Shown piece by piece: positions 8,939-16,393 of a stretch of 64,000 nt of DNA. Numbering within the stretch: the first letter of the stretch is position 1; every line of letters starts with the position of its first letter. The notes beneath the pieces are model-generated. The model did not search any database, had not been told where the DNA came from, and was given only the letters and a program-made list of their open reading frames with translations. The stretch covers positions 1,736,001 through 1,800,000 of the forward strand of contig NZ_CP045293.1 in assembly GCF_009363075.1 (NCBI RefSeq), in the 5' to 3' direction. This stretch comes from Paenibacillus guangzhouensis. GTDB lineage: Bacteria; Bacillota; Bacilli; Paenibacillales; Paenibacillaceae. The position numbers and the translations under genes are program-made.

Positions 8939-9063
8939 TATCAAGTTCTTGTCATTTATGATATCAAGTTCTTGTCATCCGTGTCGGGTGACAAGAACAT
9001 ATATCGTTTGCCGATTGAAGACAAGAACATATATTGTATTACGTAAATGAGGACGATTATCAA
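8939..9063 (+). repeat. Second repeat family (TGACAAGAAC), copy 2
   Basis: Two inverted AAGTTCTTGTCAT motifs, then GTCGGGTGACAAGAAC with ATATATCGTTTGCCGATTG, a second ACAAGAACATATATTG and ATTACGTAAATGAGGACG. From about 8985 it matches 59378 onward almost base for base, and the match continues through the CJR right end that follows. Confidence 0.75.
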
Positions 9064-9098
9064 TAATAAAATGATGCAGATTGATCAGCGGCGTTAAG

Positions 9099-9120
9099 CT
9101 AATGGGCAGGATAACGCGAA
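9099..9120 (+). repeat. CJR right end (locus 6)
   Basis: CTAATGGGCAGGATAACGCG with no L end; the second repeat family takes its place directly upstream, as at locus 45. Confidence 0.7.
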
Positions 9121-9251
9121 GCAGTAGGCTATCGTAACTAAGCAACCGGTCTGTAAGTGTAGTTGATATAATTTAGAATTGTGCGGAGTCCAGACAGACG
9201 TAATAATAAAAGAGGGAAACAAAGTTACCCATAACAAAGGGAGGCAGGAGA

Positions 9252-9533
9252 ATGGAGAACGTGTCGAACATGGATAATGAGAAACAGGCTATGGAGAAAG
9301 CGAATACGGTGTATGAAATAGGCGAGATCATAACGACGAAAGTGTACAAGGTTAGCCCTGAGCAGAAAGAGGAACTCGATCGCTTGTCAGCAGATAGGCT
9401 CGAAAAGTTACGCGAGGAGGCAATACCGAATATCCGAGAGCGATATGAGCAGATGGTCAAGCTCCGGCAGCAACAACCGAAGGCCGACGAAGGTGGAAAG
9501 CCTCCGGGGGATTCCGCTAACGGAGAACGATAG
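9252..9533 (+). CDS. Small charged helical protein, unknown function
   Basis: A 93-residue, highly charged protein with no membrane segment. The centre (SPEQKEELDRLSADRLEKLR) should form a long amphipathic helix, possibly a coiled coil. ATG at 9252 follows GGGAGGCAGGAG. The gene runs into the next CJR: its last six codons and stop, reading SANGER in single-letter code, are encoded by the L end GCTAACGGAGAACGATAG. The original C-terminus may therefore have been replaced by repeat sequence. Family not recognised. Confidence 0.7.
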   Translation: MENVSNMDNEKQAMEKANTVYEIGEIITTKVYKVSPEQKEELDRLSADRLEKLREEAIPNIRERYEQMVKLRQQQPKADEGGKPPGDSANGER

Positions 9534-9666
9534 TTGTATCATGATATTGAGGCAGCTGGTCAAACGATCAGCTGCCTTTTTTTGAAGTAAAGGGCAGGAT
9601 AGTTCAAAAATTATCGCGAATACCCTACATATGGAATTATCTACGAAGTTCGTGAATAAGACGTTA
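9517..9666 (+). repeat. CJR complete, extended form (locus 7)
   Basis: L end CTAACGGAGAACGATAG, stem GGCAGCTG...CAGCTGCC with a run of seven T's, R end TAAAGGGCAGGATAGTTC, then the extension TCGCGAATACCCTACATATGG, shortened here in notation, through ACGAAGTTCGT to AAGACGTTA at 9666. Confidence 0.9.
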
Positions 9667-9723
9667 AGCGAAACCACTTAAGTCAGATAAATCTAATTGA
9701 ACAACAATGGAGAAGATTTGGAG

Positions 9724-10164
9724 ATGGATAACCTTAAAGTGAGTTATCTAGAGCAAAATACTGCTTTTGATAAATATCTAAAGAAAATAATTTACAGAAA
9801 ACTGATGTCAACATTAATGACGATCATTGTATTCTTTATGATGTACATGATTTTAATAGGATACAGCATGCCTTTATTTGTATTATTTATTTGTACTGTT
9901 CCTATTTTTTTACTCACTCTTCCTGTTTCTATAGTTTGTGAGTTTTGTTTTCAGAAATATAAACTCAATAGAATCGTATTAACTGTAATTTTTCAAGTAA
10001 TCTTTTCATCAGTTATTATATTCGGAATAGAATATACATCGATTCGATTCTATGGACTATTTACTGTTTGTTTCTTTATTAATTCAGTTGTGTTCCTGAT
10101 TATTGACGAGATTTTTAAGAAAGTAAAGACTACTAAAAAACAAAGAAGAAGTGACATCACCTAA
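9724..10164 (+). CDS. Small integral membrane protein, unknown function
   Basis: A protein of about 146 residues with four hydrophobic segments (near residues 28-48, 52-75, 84-104 and 108-128), a charged N-terminus and a lysine/arginine-rich tail (KKVKTTKKQRRS). This predicts a four-helix protein with both ends in the cytoplasm. The ATG at 9724 follows GGAGAAGATTTGGAG; a TTG at 9697 would add nine residues. The gene is very AT-rich. It follows an extended CJR and is the only intact gene in its unit. I do not recognise a family. Confidence 0.7.
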   Translation: MDNLKVSYLEQNTAFDKYLKKIIYRKLMSTLMTIIVFFMMYMILIGYSMPLFVLFICTVPIFLLTLPVSIVCEFCFQKYKLNRIVLTVIFQVIFSSVIIFGIEYTSIRFYGLFTVCFFINSVVFLIIDEIFKKVKTTKKQRRSDIT

Positions 10165-10224
10165 CACTGAATTCACGCTGCTGAGCTAACTCTCCTTGGT
10201 CTGCCTTTGTCTTTTCGAAGATGC

Positions 10225-10306
10225 TATTGTTATTCATGAAATTGATGAAGAAAATTGGGGGTTCAGCGGTGTTTTGACAGACGATTTTCGAAGTAGTAAG
10301 TCTTAA
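10225..10306 (+). pseudogene. Duplicated 3' fragment of the tautomerase gene
   Basis: This stretch is almost identical to 49030-49111, the last 27 codons and stop of the 4-oxalocrotonate tautomerase-like gene at 48911. The front half, with the catalytic Pro1, is absent. The match continues beyond the stop into the CJR L end. Confidence 0.85.
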
Positions 10307-10315
10307 GTTATTACG

Positions 10316-10398
10316 TTAACGGGACACGTTAGTTGAACCATGATATAGAGGCATCTGGTCAAACGATCAGCTGCCGTTTTCATTGATAAGGCAGGAGG
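10316..10398 (+). repeat. CJR (locus 8)
   Basis: L end TTAACGGGACACGTTAGTTG, stem GGCATCTG...CAGCTGCCG followed by TTTT, and a degraded R end that keeps only AAGGCAGGAGGG, which now supplies a ribosome binding site for the next gene. Confidence 0.8.
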
Positions 10399-10408
10399 GC
10401 TTTTAACA

Positions 10409-10948
10409 ATGAACGTATTAGACGAACAAACTAAATCACACTTAATTGTGATTTCAGAGATGAATGGGATATTTATATCAATTGGAGGACGGTACTGGTT
10501 ACGCGGAGGTTGGGCGATAGACTTCTTACTTGGAAGGGTTACTAGACCACATGAAGACCTAGACTTGGTAACTTGGGTTCAAAATCGGGTGGTATTGGAA
10601 CAAATGCTTATGGACGCAGGCTTTGAACGGATACCTGTGAGTGAGCGGCAGACAGATTTTCGTAAAGGCAATGTAGACATTCAGTTTCTTTACTTGACCA
10701 CAAATGGTGATGGAAGCATTATTCCTAATGGATTACCAGAATGGGTATGGAGGTCAGATGCATTATTACCGCAAGCTTTTACACTTAACGGAATAACAGC
10801 AAATGTATTAAATCCTCGACAATTACTTGAAGAAAAAGAAGTGTATGAAAAAATAGGAAGGAAACTCCGCCAAAAGGATTTGGAAAGTAAAAGAATACTG
10901 CAAAGCATCATTGAAAACAAACAATTTTGGGATAGCTTGTTGAACTAA
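10409..10948 (+). CDS. Nucleotidyltransferase, lincosamide/ANT(2'')-like
   Basis: A 179-residue cytosolic protein of the small nucleotidyltransferase group that includes LinA-type lincosamide and ANT(2'') aminoglycoside enzymes. The signature LRGGWAIDFLLGRVTRPHED followed by LDLV gives the metal-binding Asp50 and Asp52, and NVDIQFLYL supplies the third strand. ATG at 10409 follows GGAGGG. The stop TAA lies inside the CJR L end (TTGAACTAACGGG), so the gene abuts the repeat exactly. Resistance is plausible, but many relatives have no tested substrate. Confidence 0.88.
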   Translation: MNVLDEQTKSHLIVISEMNGIFISIGGRYWLRGGWAIDFLLGRVTRPHEDLDLVTWVQNRVVLEQMLMDAGFERIPVSERQTDFRKGNVDIQFLYLTTNGDGSIIPNGLPEWVWRSDALLPQAFTLNGITANVLNPRQLLEEKEVYEKIGRKLRQKDLESKRILQSIIENKQFWDSLLN

Positions 10949-11034
10949 CGGGACACTATAGCTCAATGATGACACGAACGGCAGCCGGCCAAAACGATCG
11001 GCAGCCGCGTTGCGCTAACTGGCAGATTAGTTCA
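10945..11034 (+). repeat. CJR complete (locus 9)
   Basis: L end CTAACGGGACACTATAGCTC, stem GGCAGCCGgcc...ATCGGCAGCC followed by GCGTTGCG, R end CTAACTGGCAGATTAG. A mixed type with a type-A tail. Confidence 0.85.
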
Positions 11035-11145
11035 GCAGTATATGGTAATATAAGGAATGAACTTAAGGGTTGTTGGACTTCAACAAATCCTTCCCGATTT
11101 GAGGAGATTTCCTAATGGAGACACAATCTTGAGGAAGGTAGGTGT

Positions 11146-11658
11146 TTGGATTTGTTAAAGAAGGGTGAAGGAAAGATTAACGAGATAATTTATAACAACA
11201 CAGCTTACCATAATGGAAAATACAGATACTACCCTACGATTACGGGATTAAATGGAATATTGGAAGAAATAATTAACTCTAATTCAACTACTGAGTATAT
11301 AAGAATTACGCCGTTCTACGTCAACGAACAATTGGATAGGCAAATTGAATTTGAAGAATATAAGTTTTTTATTGAGTGTAAAGATTGGGTTGACGATAAA
11401 CTTCAAGAAATGCACATCATAGAGTGTCTTAAAGTGGAGGATACGGCTAGAACTCTTGATGATTTAGAGTTAGGAGCAATACTCTATCCTTTATGTAAAA
11501 ACGACGATGTAGACTCTTATAAAAAAGCAATCACAAAATATAAAGAATCTTTGAGGGTTATTCTTCTCCAGATGATGAATATTGTTAAATCCGAAATGAA
11601 GTTAAAAGAAGATGATTTGCCTTTTGGGTATTTCTGCTTTGAAATTCATAGCGGATAA
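11146..11658 (+). CDS. Hypothetical protein, single-gene cassette
   Basis: A 170-residue soluble acidic protein starting at TTG 11146 after GAGGAAGG. It has no signal peptide or membrane helix. Aromatic-rich strands at the start (KYRYYPTITGLNG) give way to a helical second half ending in PFGYFCFEIHSG. The stop TAA is the TAA of a CJR L end. I do not recognise a family; size and composition would fit an immunity-type or phage-related protein, but that is a guess. Confidence 0.65.
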   Translation: MDLLKKGEGKINEIIYNNTAYHNGKYRYYPTITGLNGILEEIINSNSTTEYIRITPFYVNEQLDRQIEFEEYKFFIECKDWVDDKLQEMHIIECLKVEDTARTLDDLELGAILYPLCKNDDVDSYKKAITKYKESLRVILLQMMNIVKSEMKLKEDDLPFGYFCFEIHSG

Positions 11659-11760
11659 CGGGTCACTTAATTAAGCTAACGGGACACGATAGTTCAATTT
11701 CAAAAAGGGTTGCCGCGTGGCAGCCCTTTTCCGCAAACGGGCTGCAGTATAATGCCAATA
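11656..11760 (+). repeat. CJR with tandem left ends (locus 10)
   Basis: Two L ends in tandem, ATAACGGGTCACTTAA at 11655 and CTAACGGGACACGATAG at 11676, then stem AAAAAGGGtTGCC...GGCAgCCCTTTT and a degraded R end AAACGGGCTGCAGTATAATG. Confidence 0.8.
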
Positions 11761-11811
11761 CACTGGATCTCGTTTAACGTATCAAATAGAAAACGAAAAG
11801 GAGGTTACACA

Positions 11812-12267
11812 TTGAAAGTTGCGACTTTGAACGTAAATTATATAATTGACGGAAACTTCAAAGTAATACCGACAAAAATGTTTTATGAAGAATTATCTGA
11901 TGGCGAGATGCAGAACATTCGTTTAGAAGTCCAGTTGAATAATATCTGCCTTCAATCTAAGTCAACCGACTCGACTGAATACGCAATCAAATATTTACAG
12001 AAAGAACTCTCCGATAATATCGTAATCGCCTGTTGTCAATCTTGTCGACATGGAAATTATAACCCGTGTGGTGATAACGAAAATCAGATATTCTGCTTCA
12101 AGGATTTAAATCCTTCCGATAAATATGAAGTGGTTAATATCTTCTTAACACAGGATAGATCTTTTGAAACAAGAACCCGAAAACTTCTTGATTTTTGTAA
12201 AGATTACAAACCCATTTCTCATAATGAAAAATACACCTACAACGATTGGGGATTAGAAAACTTATAA
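11812..12267 (+). CDS. Hypothetical protein with cysteine motif CCQSCRHGN
   Basis: A protein of about 151 residues. The TTG at 11812 is preferred because AAGGAGG lies eight bases upstream; the upstream ATG falls within repeat-derived DNA. The most distinctive feature is ACCQSCRHGNYNPCGD near residues 81-96, four cysteines and a histidine that could bind metal, followed by FCFKDL. The flanks are soluble alpha/beta sequence. I have seen similar cysteine clusters in uncharacterised bacterial proteins but cannot assign a family with confidence. Confidence 0.65.
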   Translation: MKVATLNVNYIIDGNFKVIPTKMFYEELSDGEMQNIRLEVQLNNICLQSKSTDSTEYAIKYLQKELSDNIVIACCQSCRHGNYNPCGDNENQIFCFKDLNPSDKYEVVNIFLTQDRSFETRTRKLLDFCKDYKPISHNEKYTYNDWGLENL

Positions 12268-12333
12268 CTGAGAGAGGATTCTGGAAAATACAACTGCAGT
12301 TGTTAGGAACATTTTTTAATGTAAGTCATTGAA

Positions 12334-12418
12334 CTAACGGGACACGATAGCTTAATAAATCACTAAAACGCGGCTGTCGGCATGGATCGGTAGCCGCGTT
12401 GCGCAAACGGGCAATTAT
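12334..12418 (+). repeat. CJR complete (locus 11)
   Basis: L end CTAACGGGACACGATAGC, the type-A spacer TTAATAAATCACTAAAACG, stem arms AACGCGGCT/AGCCGCGTT, then TGCGCAAACGGGCAATTA as a shortened R end. Confidence 0.9.
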
Positions 12419-12454
12419 CCAAAGTAGAGCAACATGTTCATAAGGAGTGGTTAT

Positions 12455-12712
12455 ATGAAAGGGAAATTTTACGAAATTATTGGAACAATATTTGTGATCT
12501 TCTCTGGTGTTCTGTATACCTTGGAACGATGTGCAAACTGGGTTTCTAATGGACTATCCGCACAAGGAGTAGCAGCTTTTTCCGGCAATGGAAATTACGG
12601 TGAACCCTGGGTGGATCTCGAAGATAATGTTTTCGTTATCCCTTTTCTCGTAATTGGAATTGTTGCGTTCTTGTATGGACTCTTTAGAAGTTTTATTAAC
12701 CGAGGTCATTAA
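12455..12712 (+). CDS. Small membrane protein, unknown function
   Basis: An 85-residue protein with two membrane helices, near residues 7-23 (EIIGTIFVIFSGVLYTL) and 60-78 (FVIPFLVIGIVAFLYGL), joined by a polar loop containing NGNYGEPW. ATG at 12455 follows AAGGAG; an upstream in-frame ATG at 12434 lacks a site. The stop lies one base before a CJR L end. No family recognised. Confidence 0.65.
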   Translation: MKGKFYEIIGTIFVIFSGVLYTLERCANWVSNGLSAQGVAAFSGNGNYGEPWVDLEDNVFVIPFLVIGIVAFLYGLFRSFINRGH

Positions 12713-12713
12713 G

Positions 12714-12779
12714 CTAACGGGACACGTTAGTTCAACAAAAAAAGGAGCAGTATGCCGGTGGCAGCTGCTCCTTTTTTTG
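12714..12779 (+). repeat. CJR left end with stem (locus 12)
   Basis: L end CTAACGGGACACGTTAGTTC and a type-C stem AAAAAAAGGAGCAG...CTGCTCCTTTTTTT that could terminate in both directions. The R end is missing; a truncated transporter gene follows instead. Confidence 0.85.
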
Positions 12780-13028
12780 TGTATGAGCCTGTTTAAGCGT
12801 GATGGCTGGCATGGATTTAGGGAAGGTCTCTCGTCCCCGAAAATACATTAGAATCCCAGCATCAGAAGCCGAATAATGCTTAATATTCTGTAGATAAATC
12901 GGAAACAGTATGACCAGCATGTAGCCCGTTGTCAGCCATCGGGCAGTTGTATCTTCAAAATCAAATGCATTGATCAGTTCCTGGGTCCCACTCGAATAAT
13001 CGGTGTTGGTCGTGAATTCTCCACTCAT
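12732..13028 (-). pseudogene. Internally deleted DHA2-type MFS transporter remnant
   Basis: The first part has TTARWLTTGYMLVI, the helix-2 region of LmrB/EmrB-type pumps. It jumps directly to LFPIYLQNIKHYSASDAGILM, which in those pumps lies several helices later. The rest is repeat-derived. A deletion inside the gene and a truncation at the CJR stem therefore left about 98 codons. It is downstream of the SDR gene on the same strand, and may once have been its partner. Confidence 0.75.
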
Positions 13029-13055
13029 CGGTTGTCGTATCCTTCCCTCAGCTTA

Positions 13056-13931
13056 TTAGGGAAGAAATTGTTTCTGCGCCAGTAAATCTTGTGTGGCTTC
13101 CCACAGCTTGTGCTGCATAACGGCATCCCCACCAGGCGACACAGGTTCAATTGATTTTCCGGTTCCAACGTTAAAATATCCGCCAGTCATTTTGTGATAT
13201 TCGGGCTCCACAATCAAGCGGGTAATAATCTCTGCTCCTCTTCGCGGATCTCCGAGACGAAGTACCTTCAACAATCGTTCTAAGAAGGGGGCAAACCAAA
13301 GTTCTCGTCCGAGTCCGGTAACATTAAATCCTGGATTTAGCGCATTGACACTGATGCCTGCACCCTCCCACCGTCGTGCAAGTTCGGCAGTGAACATAAT
13401 ATTCAACAATTTGGTTTTTCCATAGATAGGGGATGAACCGCGAGCGGTAAAGGGTGTTGTTTCCGTTAAATCCTCGGGGAGCCTCAAAACTCCGTGACGG
13501 CGGGAAGCTTCGGAGGCAACATTGACAACTCTGGCTTTGCACGCGTTCTGCAGAGAAGGTTTTAGCGTATGTGTCAACAGCCATGGTGCTAAATAATTGA
13601 CAGTAATCATTTCAGGAAGCCCCTCGGAAGTAATGCGAGGCTCAAAAGCATGGATTCCCGCATTGTTCAACAGCACATCAATTTTAGGGTAAGCGGAGGC
13701 TATTTCGCTCCCAACCCGTTTAACATCCTTCAATAGCGATAAATCTCCATAAAAAAAGTCGATTTTCGCTGATGGTGCACTCGCTCTAATCAGTTTTCTC
13801 GTAGCTTCAGCGCGTTCTTTACTCCTTGCAGTCAAGACAAGGTTAAAACCGCGTCTTCCCAATTCAAGCGCGACAAGCTGTCCAAGACCGTTGGTGGCAC
13901 CTGTAATGACAACAGTTGCTTTTTTAGGCAT
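13056..13931 (-). CDS. Short-chain dehydrogenase/reductase
   Basis: A 291-residue NAD(P)-dependent oxidoreductase with a Rossmann fold. Visible are the cofactor motif TGATNGLG near residue 10, a following TARSKERAEAT loop with basic residues that favours NADPH, LLNNAGI, and the active-site YGKTK near residue 168, with the serine shortly before it. It resembles retinol dehydrogenase-like SDRs. ATG at 13931. It is transcribed away from a MarR gene across a 160-base region with a strong promoter and an inverted repeat, so MarR control is likely. The substrate is unknown. Confidence 0.9.
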   Translation of the reverse strand: MPKKATVVITGATNGLGQLVALELGRRGFNLVLTARSKERAEATRKLIRASAPSAKIDFFYGDLSLLKDVKRVGSEIASAYPKIDVLLNNAGIHAFEPRITSEGLPEMITVNYLAPWLLTHTLKPSLQNACKARVVNVASEASRRHGVLRLPEDLTETTPFTARGSSPIYGKTKLLNIMFTAELARRWEGAGISVNALNPGFNVTGLGRELWFAPFLERLLKVLRLGDPRRGAEIITRLIVEPEYHKMTGGYFNVGTGKSIEPVSPGGDAVMQHKLWEATQDLLAQKQFLP

Positions 13932-14007
13932 CGTAATTTCTCCTTCATGTGATACAATTTTTTAGAAGCAAACATTTCGGATAACAGGTCAGGTATTGAA
14001 TATTTAG

Positions 14008-14049
14008 TTGACATATGTCCACTATATTGATTTGATTGATATATGTCAA
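14008..14049. promoter_or_regulatory. Divergent promoter with MarR-type operator
   Basis: Arms TTGACATAT (14008-14016) and ATATGTCAA (14041-14049) form an inverted repeat about three helical turns apart. On the minus strand TTGACA and TATAGT sit 17 bases apart inside it, a near-consensus promoter for the SDR gene. MarR binding would block that promoter. Confidence 0.7.
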
Positions 14050-14092
14050 TTAAATTTAATTTCTTTTTTGATCTATAGAAAGGTGATTGAGG

Positions 14093-14551
14093 ATGAACGA
14101 TAATGAATTCAAATATGAATCAAGGGAGAAGCTAGAGATTCAATTGGGCCAGCAGCTGAACGCCCTCATCAGCGCTTCACATGCTTTGAATGTCAGAGCC
14201 GCAGCAAAGTTCGATTCCTCCCTGCAGCCTGCCGCTTTTCATATTGTTCGTTGGCTTTATTCTTATGGGCCAACTAGTGCCGCTACTTTAGCGGAATCAA
14301 CGGCGATGGATAGAAGTTCAGTTAGTCGTCTTGTCAAACAGCTCGAATCTCTGGGGTATGTGAACAGAGAAGTGTCTCCGCATGATGGTCGGGGAATTGT
14401 GTTGTCTCTTACCGAGGATGGACAACAGAAAATAGTAGGTGCGCTTAAGGAGAAAGAGTCCGTTTTTTATGAACGACTCTCGGACTGGAAGGATGCAGAA
14501 CTCCATGATTTCATCCAAATGCTCAGCCACTTTAATGGATATAATCCTTGA
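14093..14551 (+). CDS. MarR-family transcriptional regulator
   Basis: A 152-residue winged-helix dimer that usually represses its own gene and a divergent partner until a phenolic or oxidant ligand binds. Typical features are PAAFHIVRWLYSYGP before the helix-turn-helix, AESTAMDRSSVSRLVKQLES as recognition helix, and a wing with SPHDGRGIVLSLTEDG, in which the DxR is the family signature. ATG at 14093 is preferred over TTG 14087, with AAAGGTG upstream. It is divergent from the SDR gene, whose promoter carries a matching inverted repeat. Confidence 0.92.
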   Translation: MNDNEFKYESREKLEIQLGQQLNALISASHALNVRAAAKFDSSLQPAAFHIVRWLYSYGPTSAATLAESTAMDRSSVSRLVKQLESLGYVNREVSPHDGRGIVLSLTEDGQQKIVGALKEKESVFYERLSDWKDAELHDFIQMLSHFNGYNP

Positions 14552-14712
14552 TGAGAACGTAACTTGCGGTGTTGTAATCTTTAATGCTCTCGCTAACAGT
14601 AATAAAGCCATTTCCCAATATGTAAACAAAGGACCATCCCGCAAAGGATGGCCCTAAAACTTGCCGTTACTGACAGCGCACTGAACCGTACTATAGGTAA
14701 GAGTACGGATCA

Positions 14713-14820
14713 TTAAGCTAACGGGACACGATGTTGCGGCAGTAATGCAGCAGATGATGCTCCGCCTACTAACATTAAAGAAAGATCTGTCATTGCAATA
14801 ATTCGTTTAAAATTTTTCAT
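14713..14820 (-). pseudogene. Signal-peptide gene start truncated into a CJR
   Basis: From ATG 14820, after GAGGTGG on the minus strand, 35 codons encode MKNFKRIIAMTDLSLMLV and a GGASSAALLP end, which looks like a secretion signal. The last residues, HRVPLA and the stop, come from the CJR L end read backwards. The mature part is gone. It could have been a secreted peptide or a larger exported protein. Confidence 0.5.
14718..14740 (+). repeat. CJR left end (locus 13)
   Basis: CTAACGGGACACGATGTTGCGGCAG; stem and R end are not recognisable. It joins directly to the truncated signal-peptide gene on the other strand. Confidence 0.7.
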
Positions 14821-15036
14821 ATTCCACCTCATATTTTATTATATTTACAAGAAAATACTATCAAAAAATATTTTCAATCAAATACATAAAATACACAATG
14901 TGACAATTCATGTTAAATAAAAGAAATAAAAGTAATAATATTACAAAATAATCAAATATAATACATAATTTTAGCAATATATAGTATTATTGGTTTATAA
15001 ACAATTAACAGGTATAAAAAATGTGAGGTTTAATCT

Positions 15037-16326
15037 GTGAATTCAAGCAAAAGAATATCTATTTTTATATTACTATTACTAGTAAGTGTTAGTGTTATTG
15101 GATGTTCCCCCAAAAAAGAGCTTCCAAAAATACATTTAACTGTTGCTACGAACTCTCCCGAGTATTTTTTAAGCAAGTATGGAGAACCGTACATGATTAA
15201 GTATCCTAACATTACTATCGAACCAATAGAGGTGAGACCACAAGATTTATTTGATAGAGATGCTTATGTAAAAATGCTAACAGAAAAGAAACCAGATTTA
15301 ATTGATGTGAATTTAGAAATGTACAATTATTTGATAGACAGGGGATTGTTATATGGAATAGATTCAATGATAAAAAAAGACAAATTTGATCTCGAAAAAC
15401 TATTTATAGGTGTGGTTGATGTGTTAAAAGGAAATGATGGCCAATTATACGGATTGAGTCAAGATTTCACTACTGATGCGGTGTATTATAATAAAGATAT
15501 GTTCGATAAATATCAATTACCTGTTCCAACAGATAAAATGTCTTGGTCAGAAATACTTCAACTAGCAATAAGGTTTCCAGTTGATAATAGCGGGAATAAT
15601 TCGCTATACGGTTTATCTACCAACTCCCCACTTGGTATATTTGGTTTATTTTACGCTATAGGCGAGACTGATAATTTACAAATGATTAGAAAAAATAAAT
15701 TAATCTTAGAATCACAAGAGTGGGATAATATTTATCGAAATATAATTAAAACATATAAATATGGCGCAATCTGGGACTATAACACAATAAATGAAGATCT
15801 ATTTATTAAGGGTAATGTTGCAATGAAAGTTGATTCTTCAAGTTATATAAAATCATTAAAAAGTGAAAGTGAATTCCGATGGGGGGTTGTAACATATCCT
15901 GTTGATCCGAAAAATCCTGATTATACTCCTCGGTTAAATTTAAATCATATTACTAGCATAAACAAAAATTCAGGACAGATAGATAATGCTTGGAACTTTA
16001 TAAGATTTATTAATAGTGAAGAAGTATCAAAAGCTCAATCAAAAATTTTAAATGGCGATGTTCTATCACGTCCAAGTATCATGATAGAGAATAATGCTGA
16101 GATAGATATTAATGCATTTTATAAATTAAAACCAATGGCTAAATATCTTAAGTATGACCAACAAAATGCTGGGTTTAGTGCAGAGTTCATTCCCTTTTTC
16201 AACAAGGAAGCTCAAAAAGCAATTGAGGGTAAGCTATCCATAGAAAATTCTTTTGATAATATACTTCGAGAAGGAGATATTGAGATAAAAGCATCTGTCT
16301 CAAAAGAACAAGGTACTGCTCGATAA
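15037..16326 (+). CDS. Extracellular solute-binding lipoprotein of an ABC transporter
   Basis: A 429-residue lipoprotein that would bind a sugar or oligosaccharide outside the membrane. The N-terminus is a lipoprotein signal with lipobox VIGC, and Cys23 begins the mature protein. The body matches the family-1 binding-protein pattern: a first lobe with TVATNSPEYF, LYGLSQDFTTDAVYYNKDMF, a hinge and a second lobe with AWNFIRFINSEE near the end. GTG at 15037 follows GAGG. No permease or ATPase gene is adjacent, so it would have to work with a transporter encoded elsewhere. It is notably AT-rich. A degraded gene follows. Confidence 0.85.
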   Translation: MNSSKRISIFILLLLVSVSVIGCSPKKELPKIHLTVATNSPEYFLSKYGEPYMIKYPNITIEPIEVRPQDLFDRDAYVKMLTEKKPDLIDVNLEMYNYLIDRGLLYGIDSMIKKDKFDLEKLFIGVVDVLKGNDGQLYGLSQDFTTDAVYYNKDMFDKYQLPVPTDKMSWSEILQLAIRFPVDNSGNNSLYGLSTNSPLGIFGLFYAIGETDNLQMIRKNKLILESQEWDNIYRNIIKTYKYGAIWDYNTINEDLFIKGNVAMKVDSSSYIKSLKSESEFRWGVVTYPVDPKNPDYTPRLNLNHITSINKNSGQIDNAWNFIRFINSEEVSKAQSKILNGDVLSRPSIMIENNAEIDINAFYKLKPMAKYLKYDQQNAGFSAEFIPFFNKEAQKAIEGKLSIENSFDNILREGDIEIKASVSKEQGTAR

Positions 16327-16393
16327 AACTAGTAGATAGTTATTGTGATGGTGAGGAAATTGTCAGGCTTATAGTAAAAGAAGTGTAAACTAA

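Noticed and set aside
8939-9063. CRISPR array suggested by repeated ACAAGAAC motifs
   Set aside because: Spacing is irregular, units are inverted as well as direct, there are no unique spacers of constant length and no cas genes.
9640-9666. ACGAAGTTCGT in extended right ends as a loxP-like recombinase site
   Set aside because: The arm resembles loxP by a few bases only, without the 13-8-13 layout.
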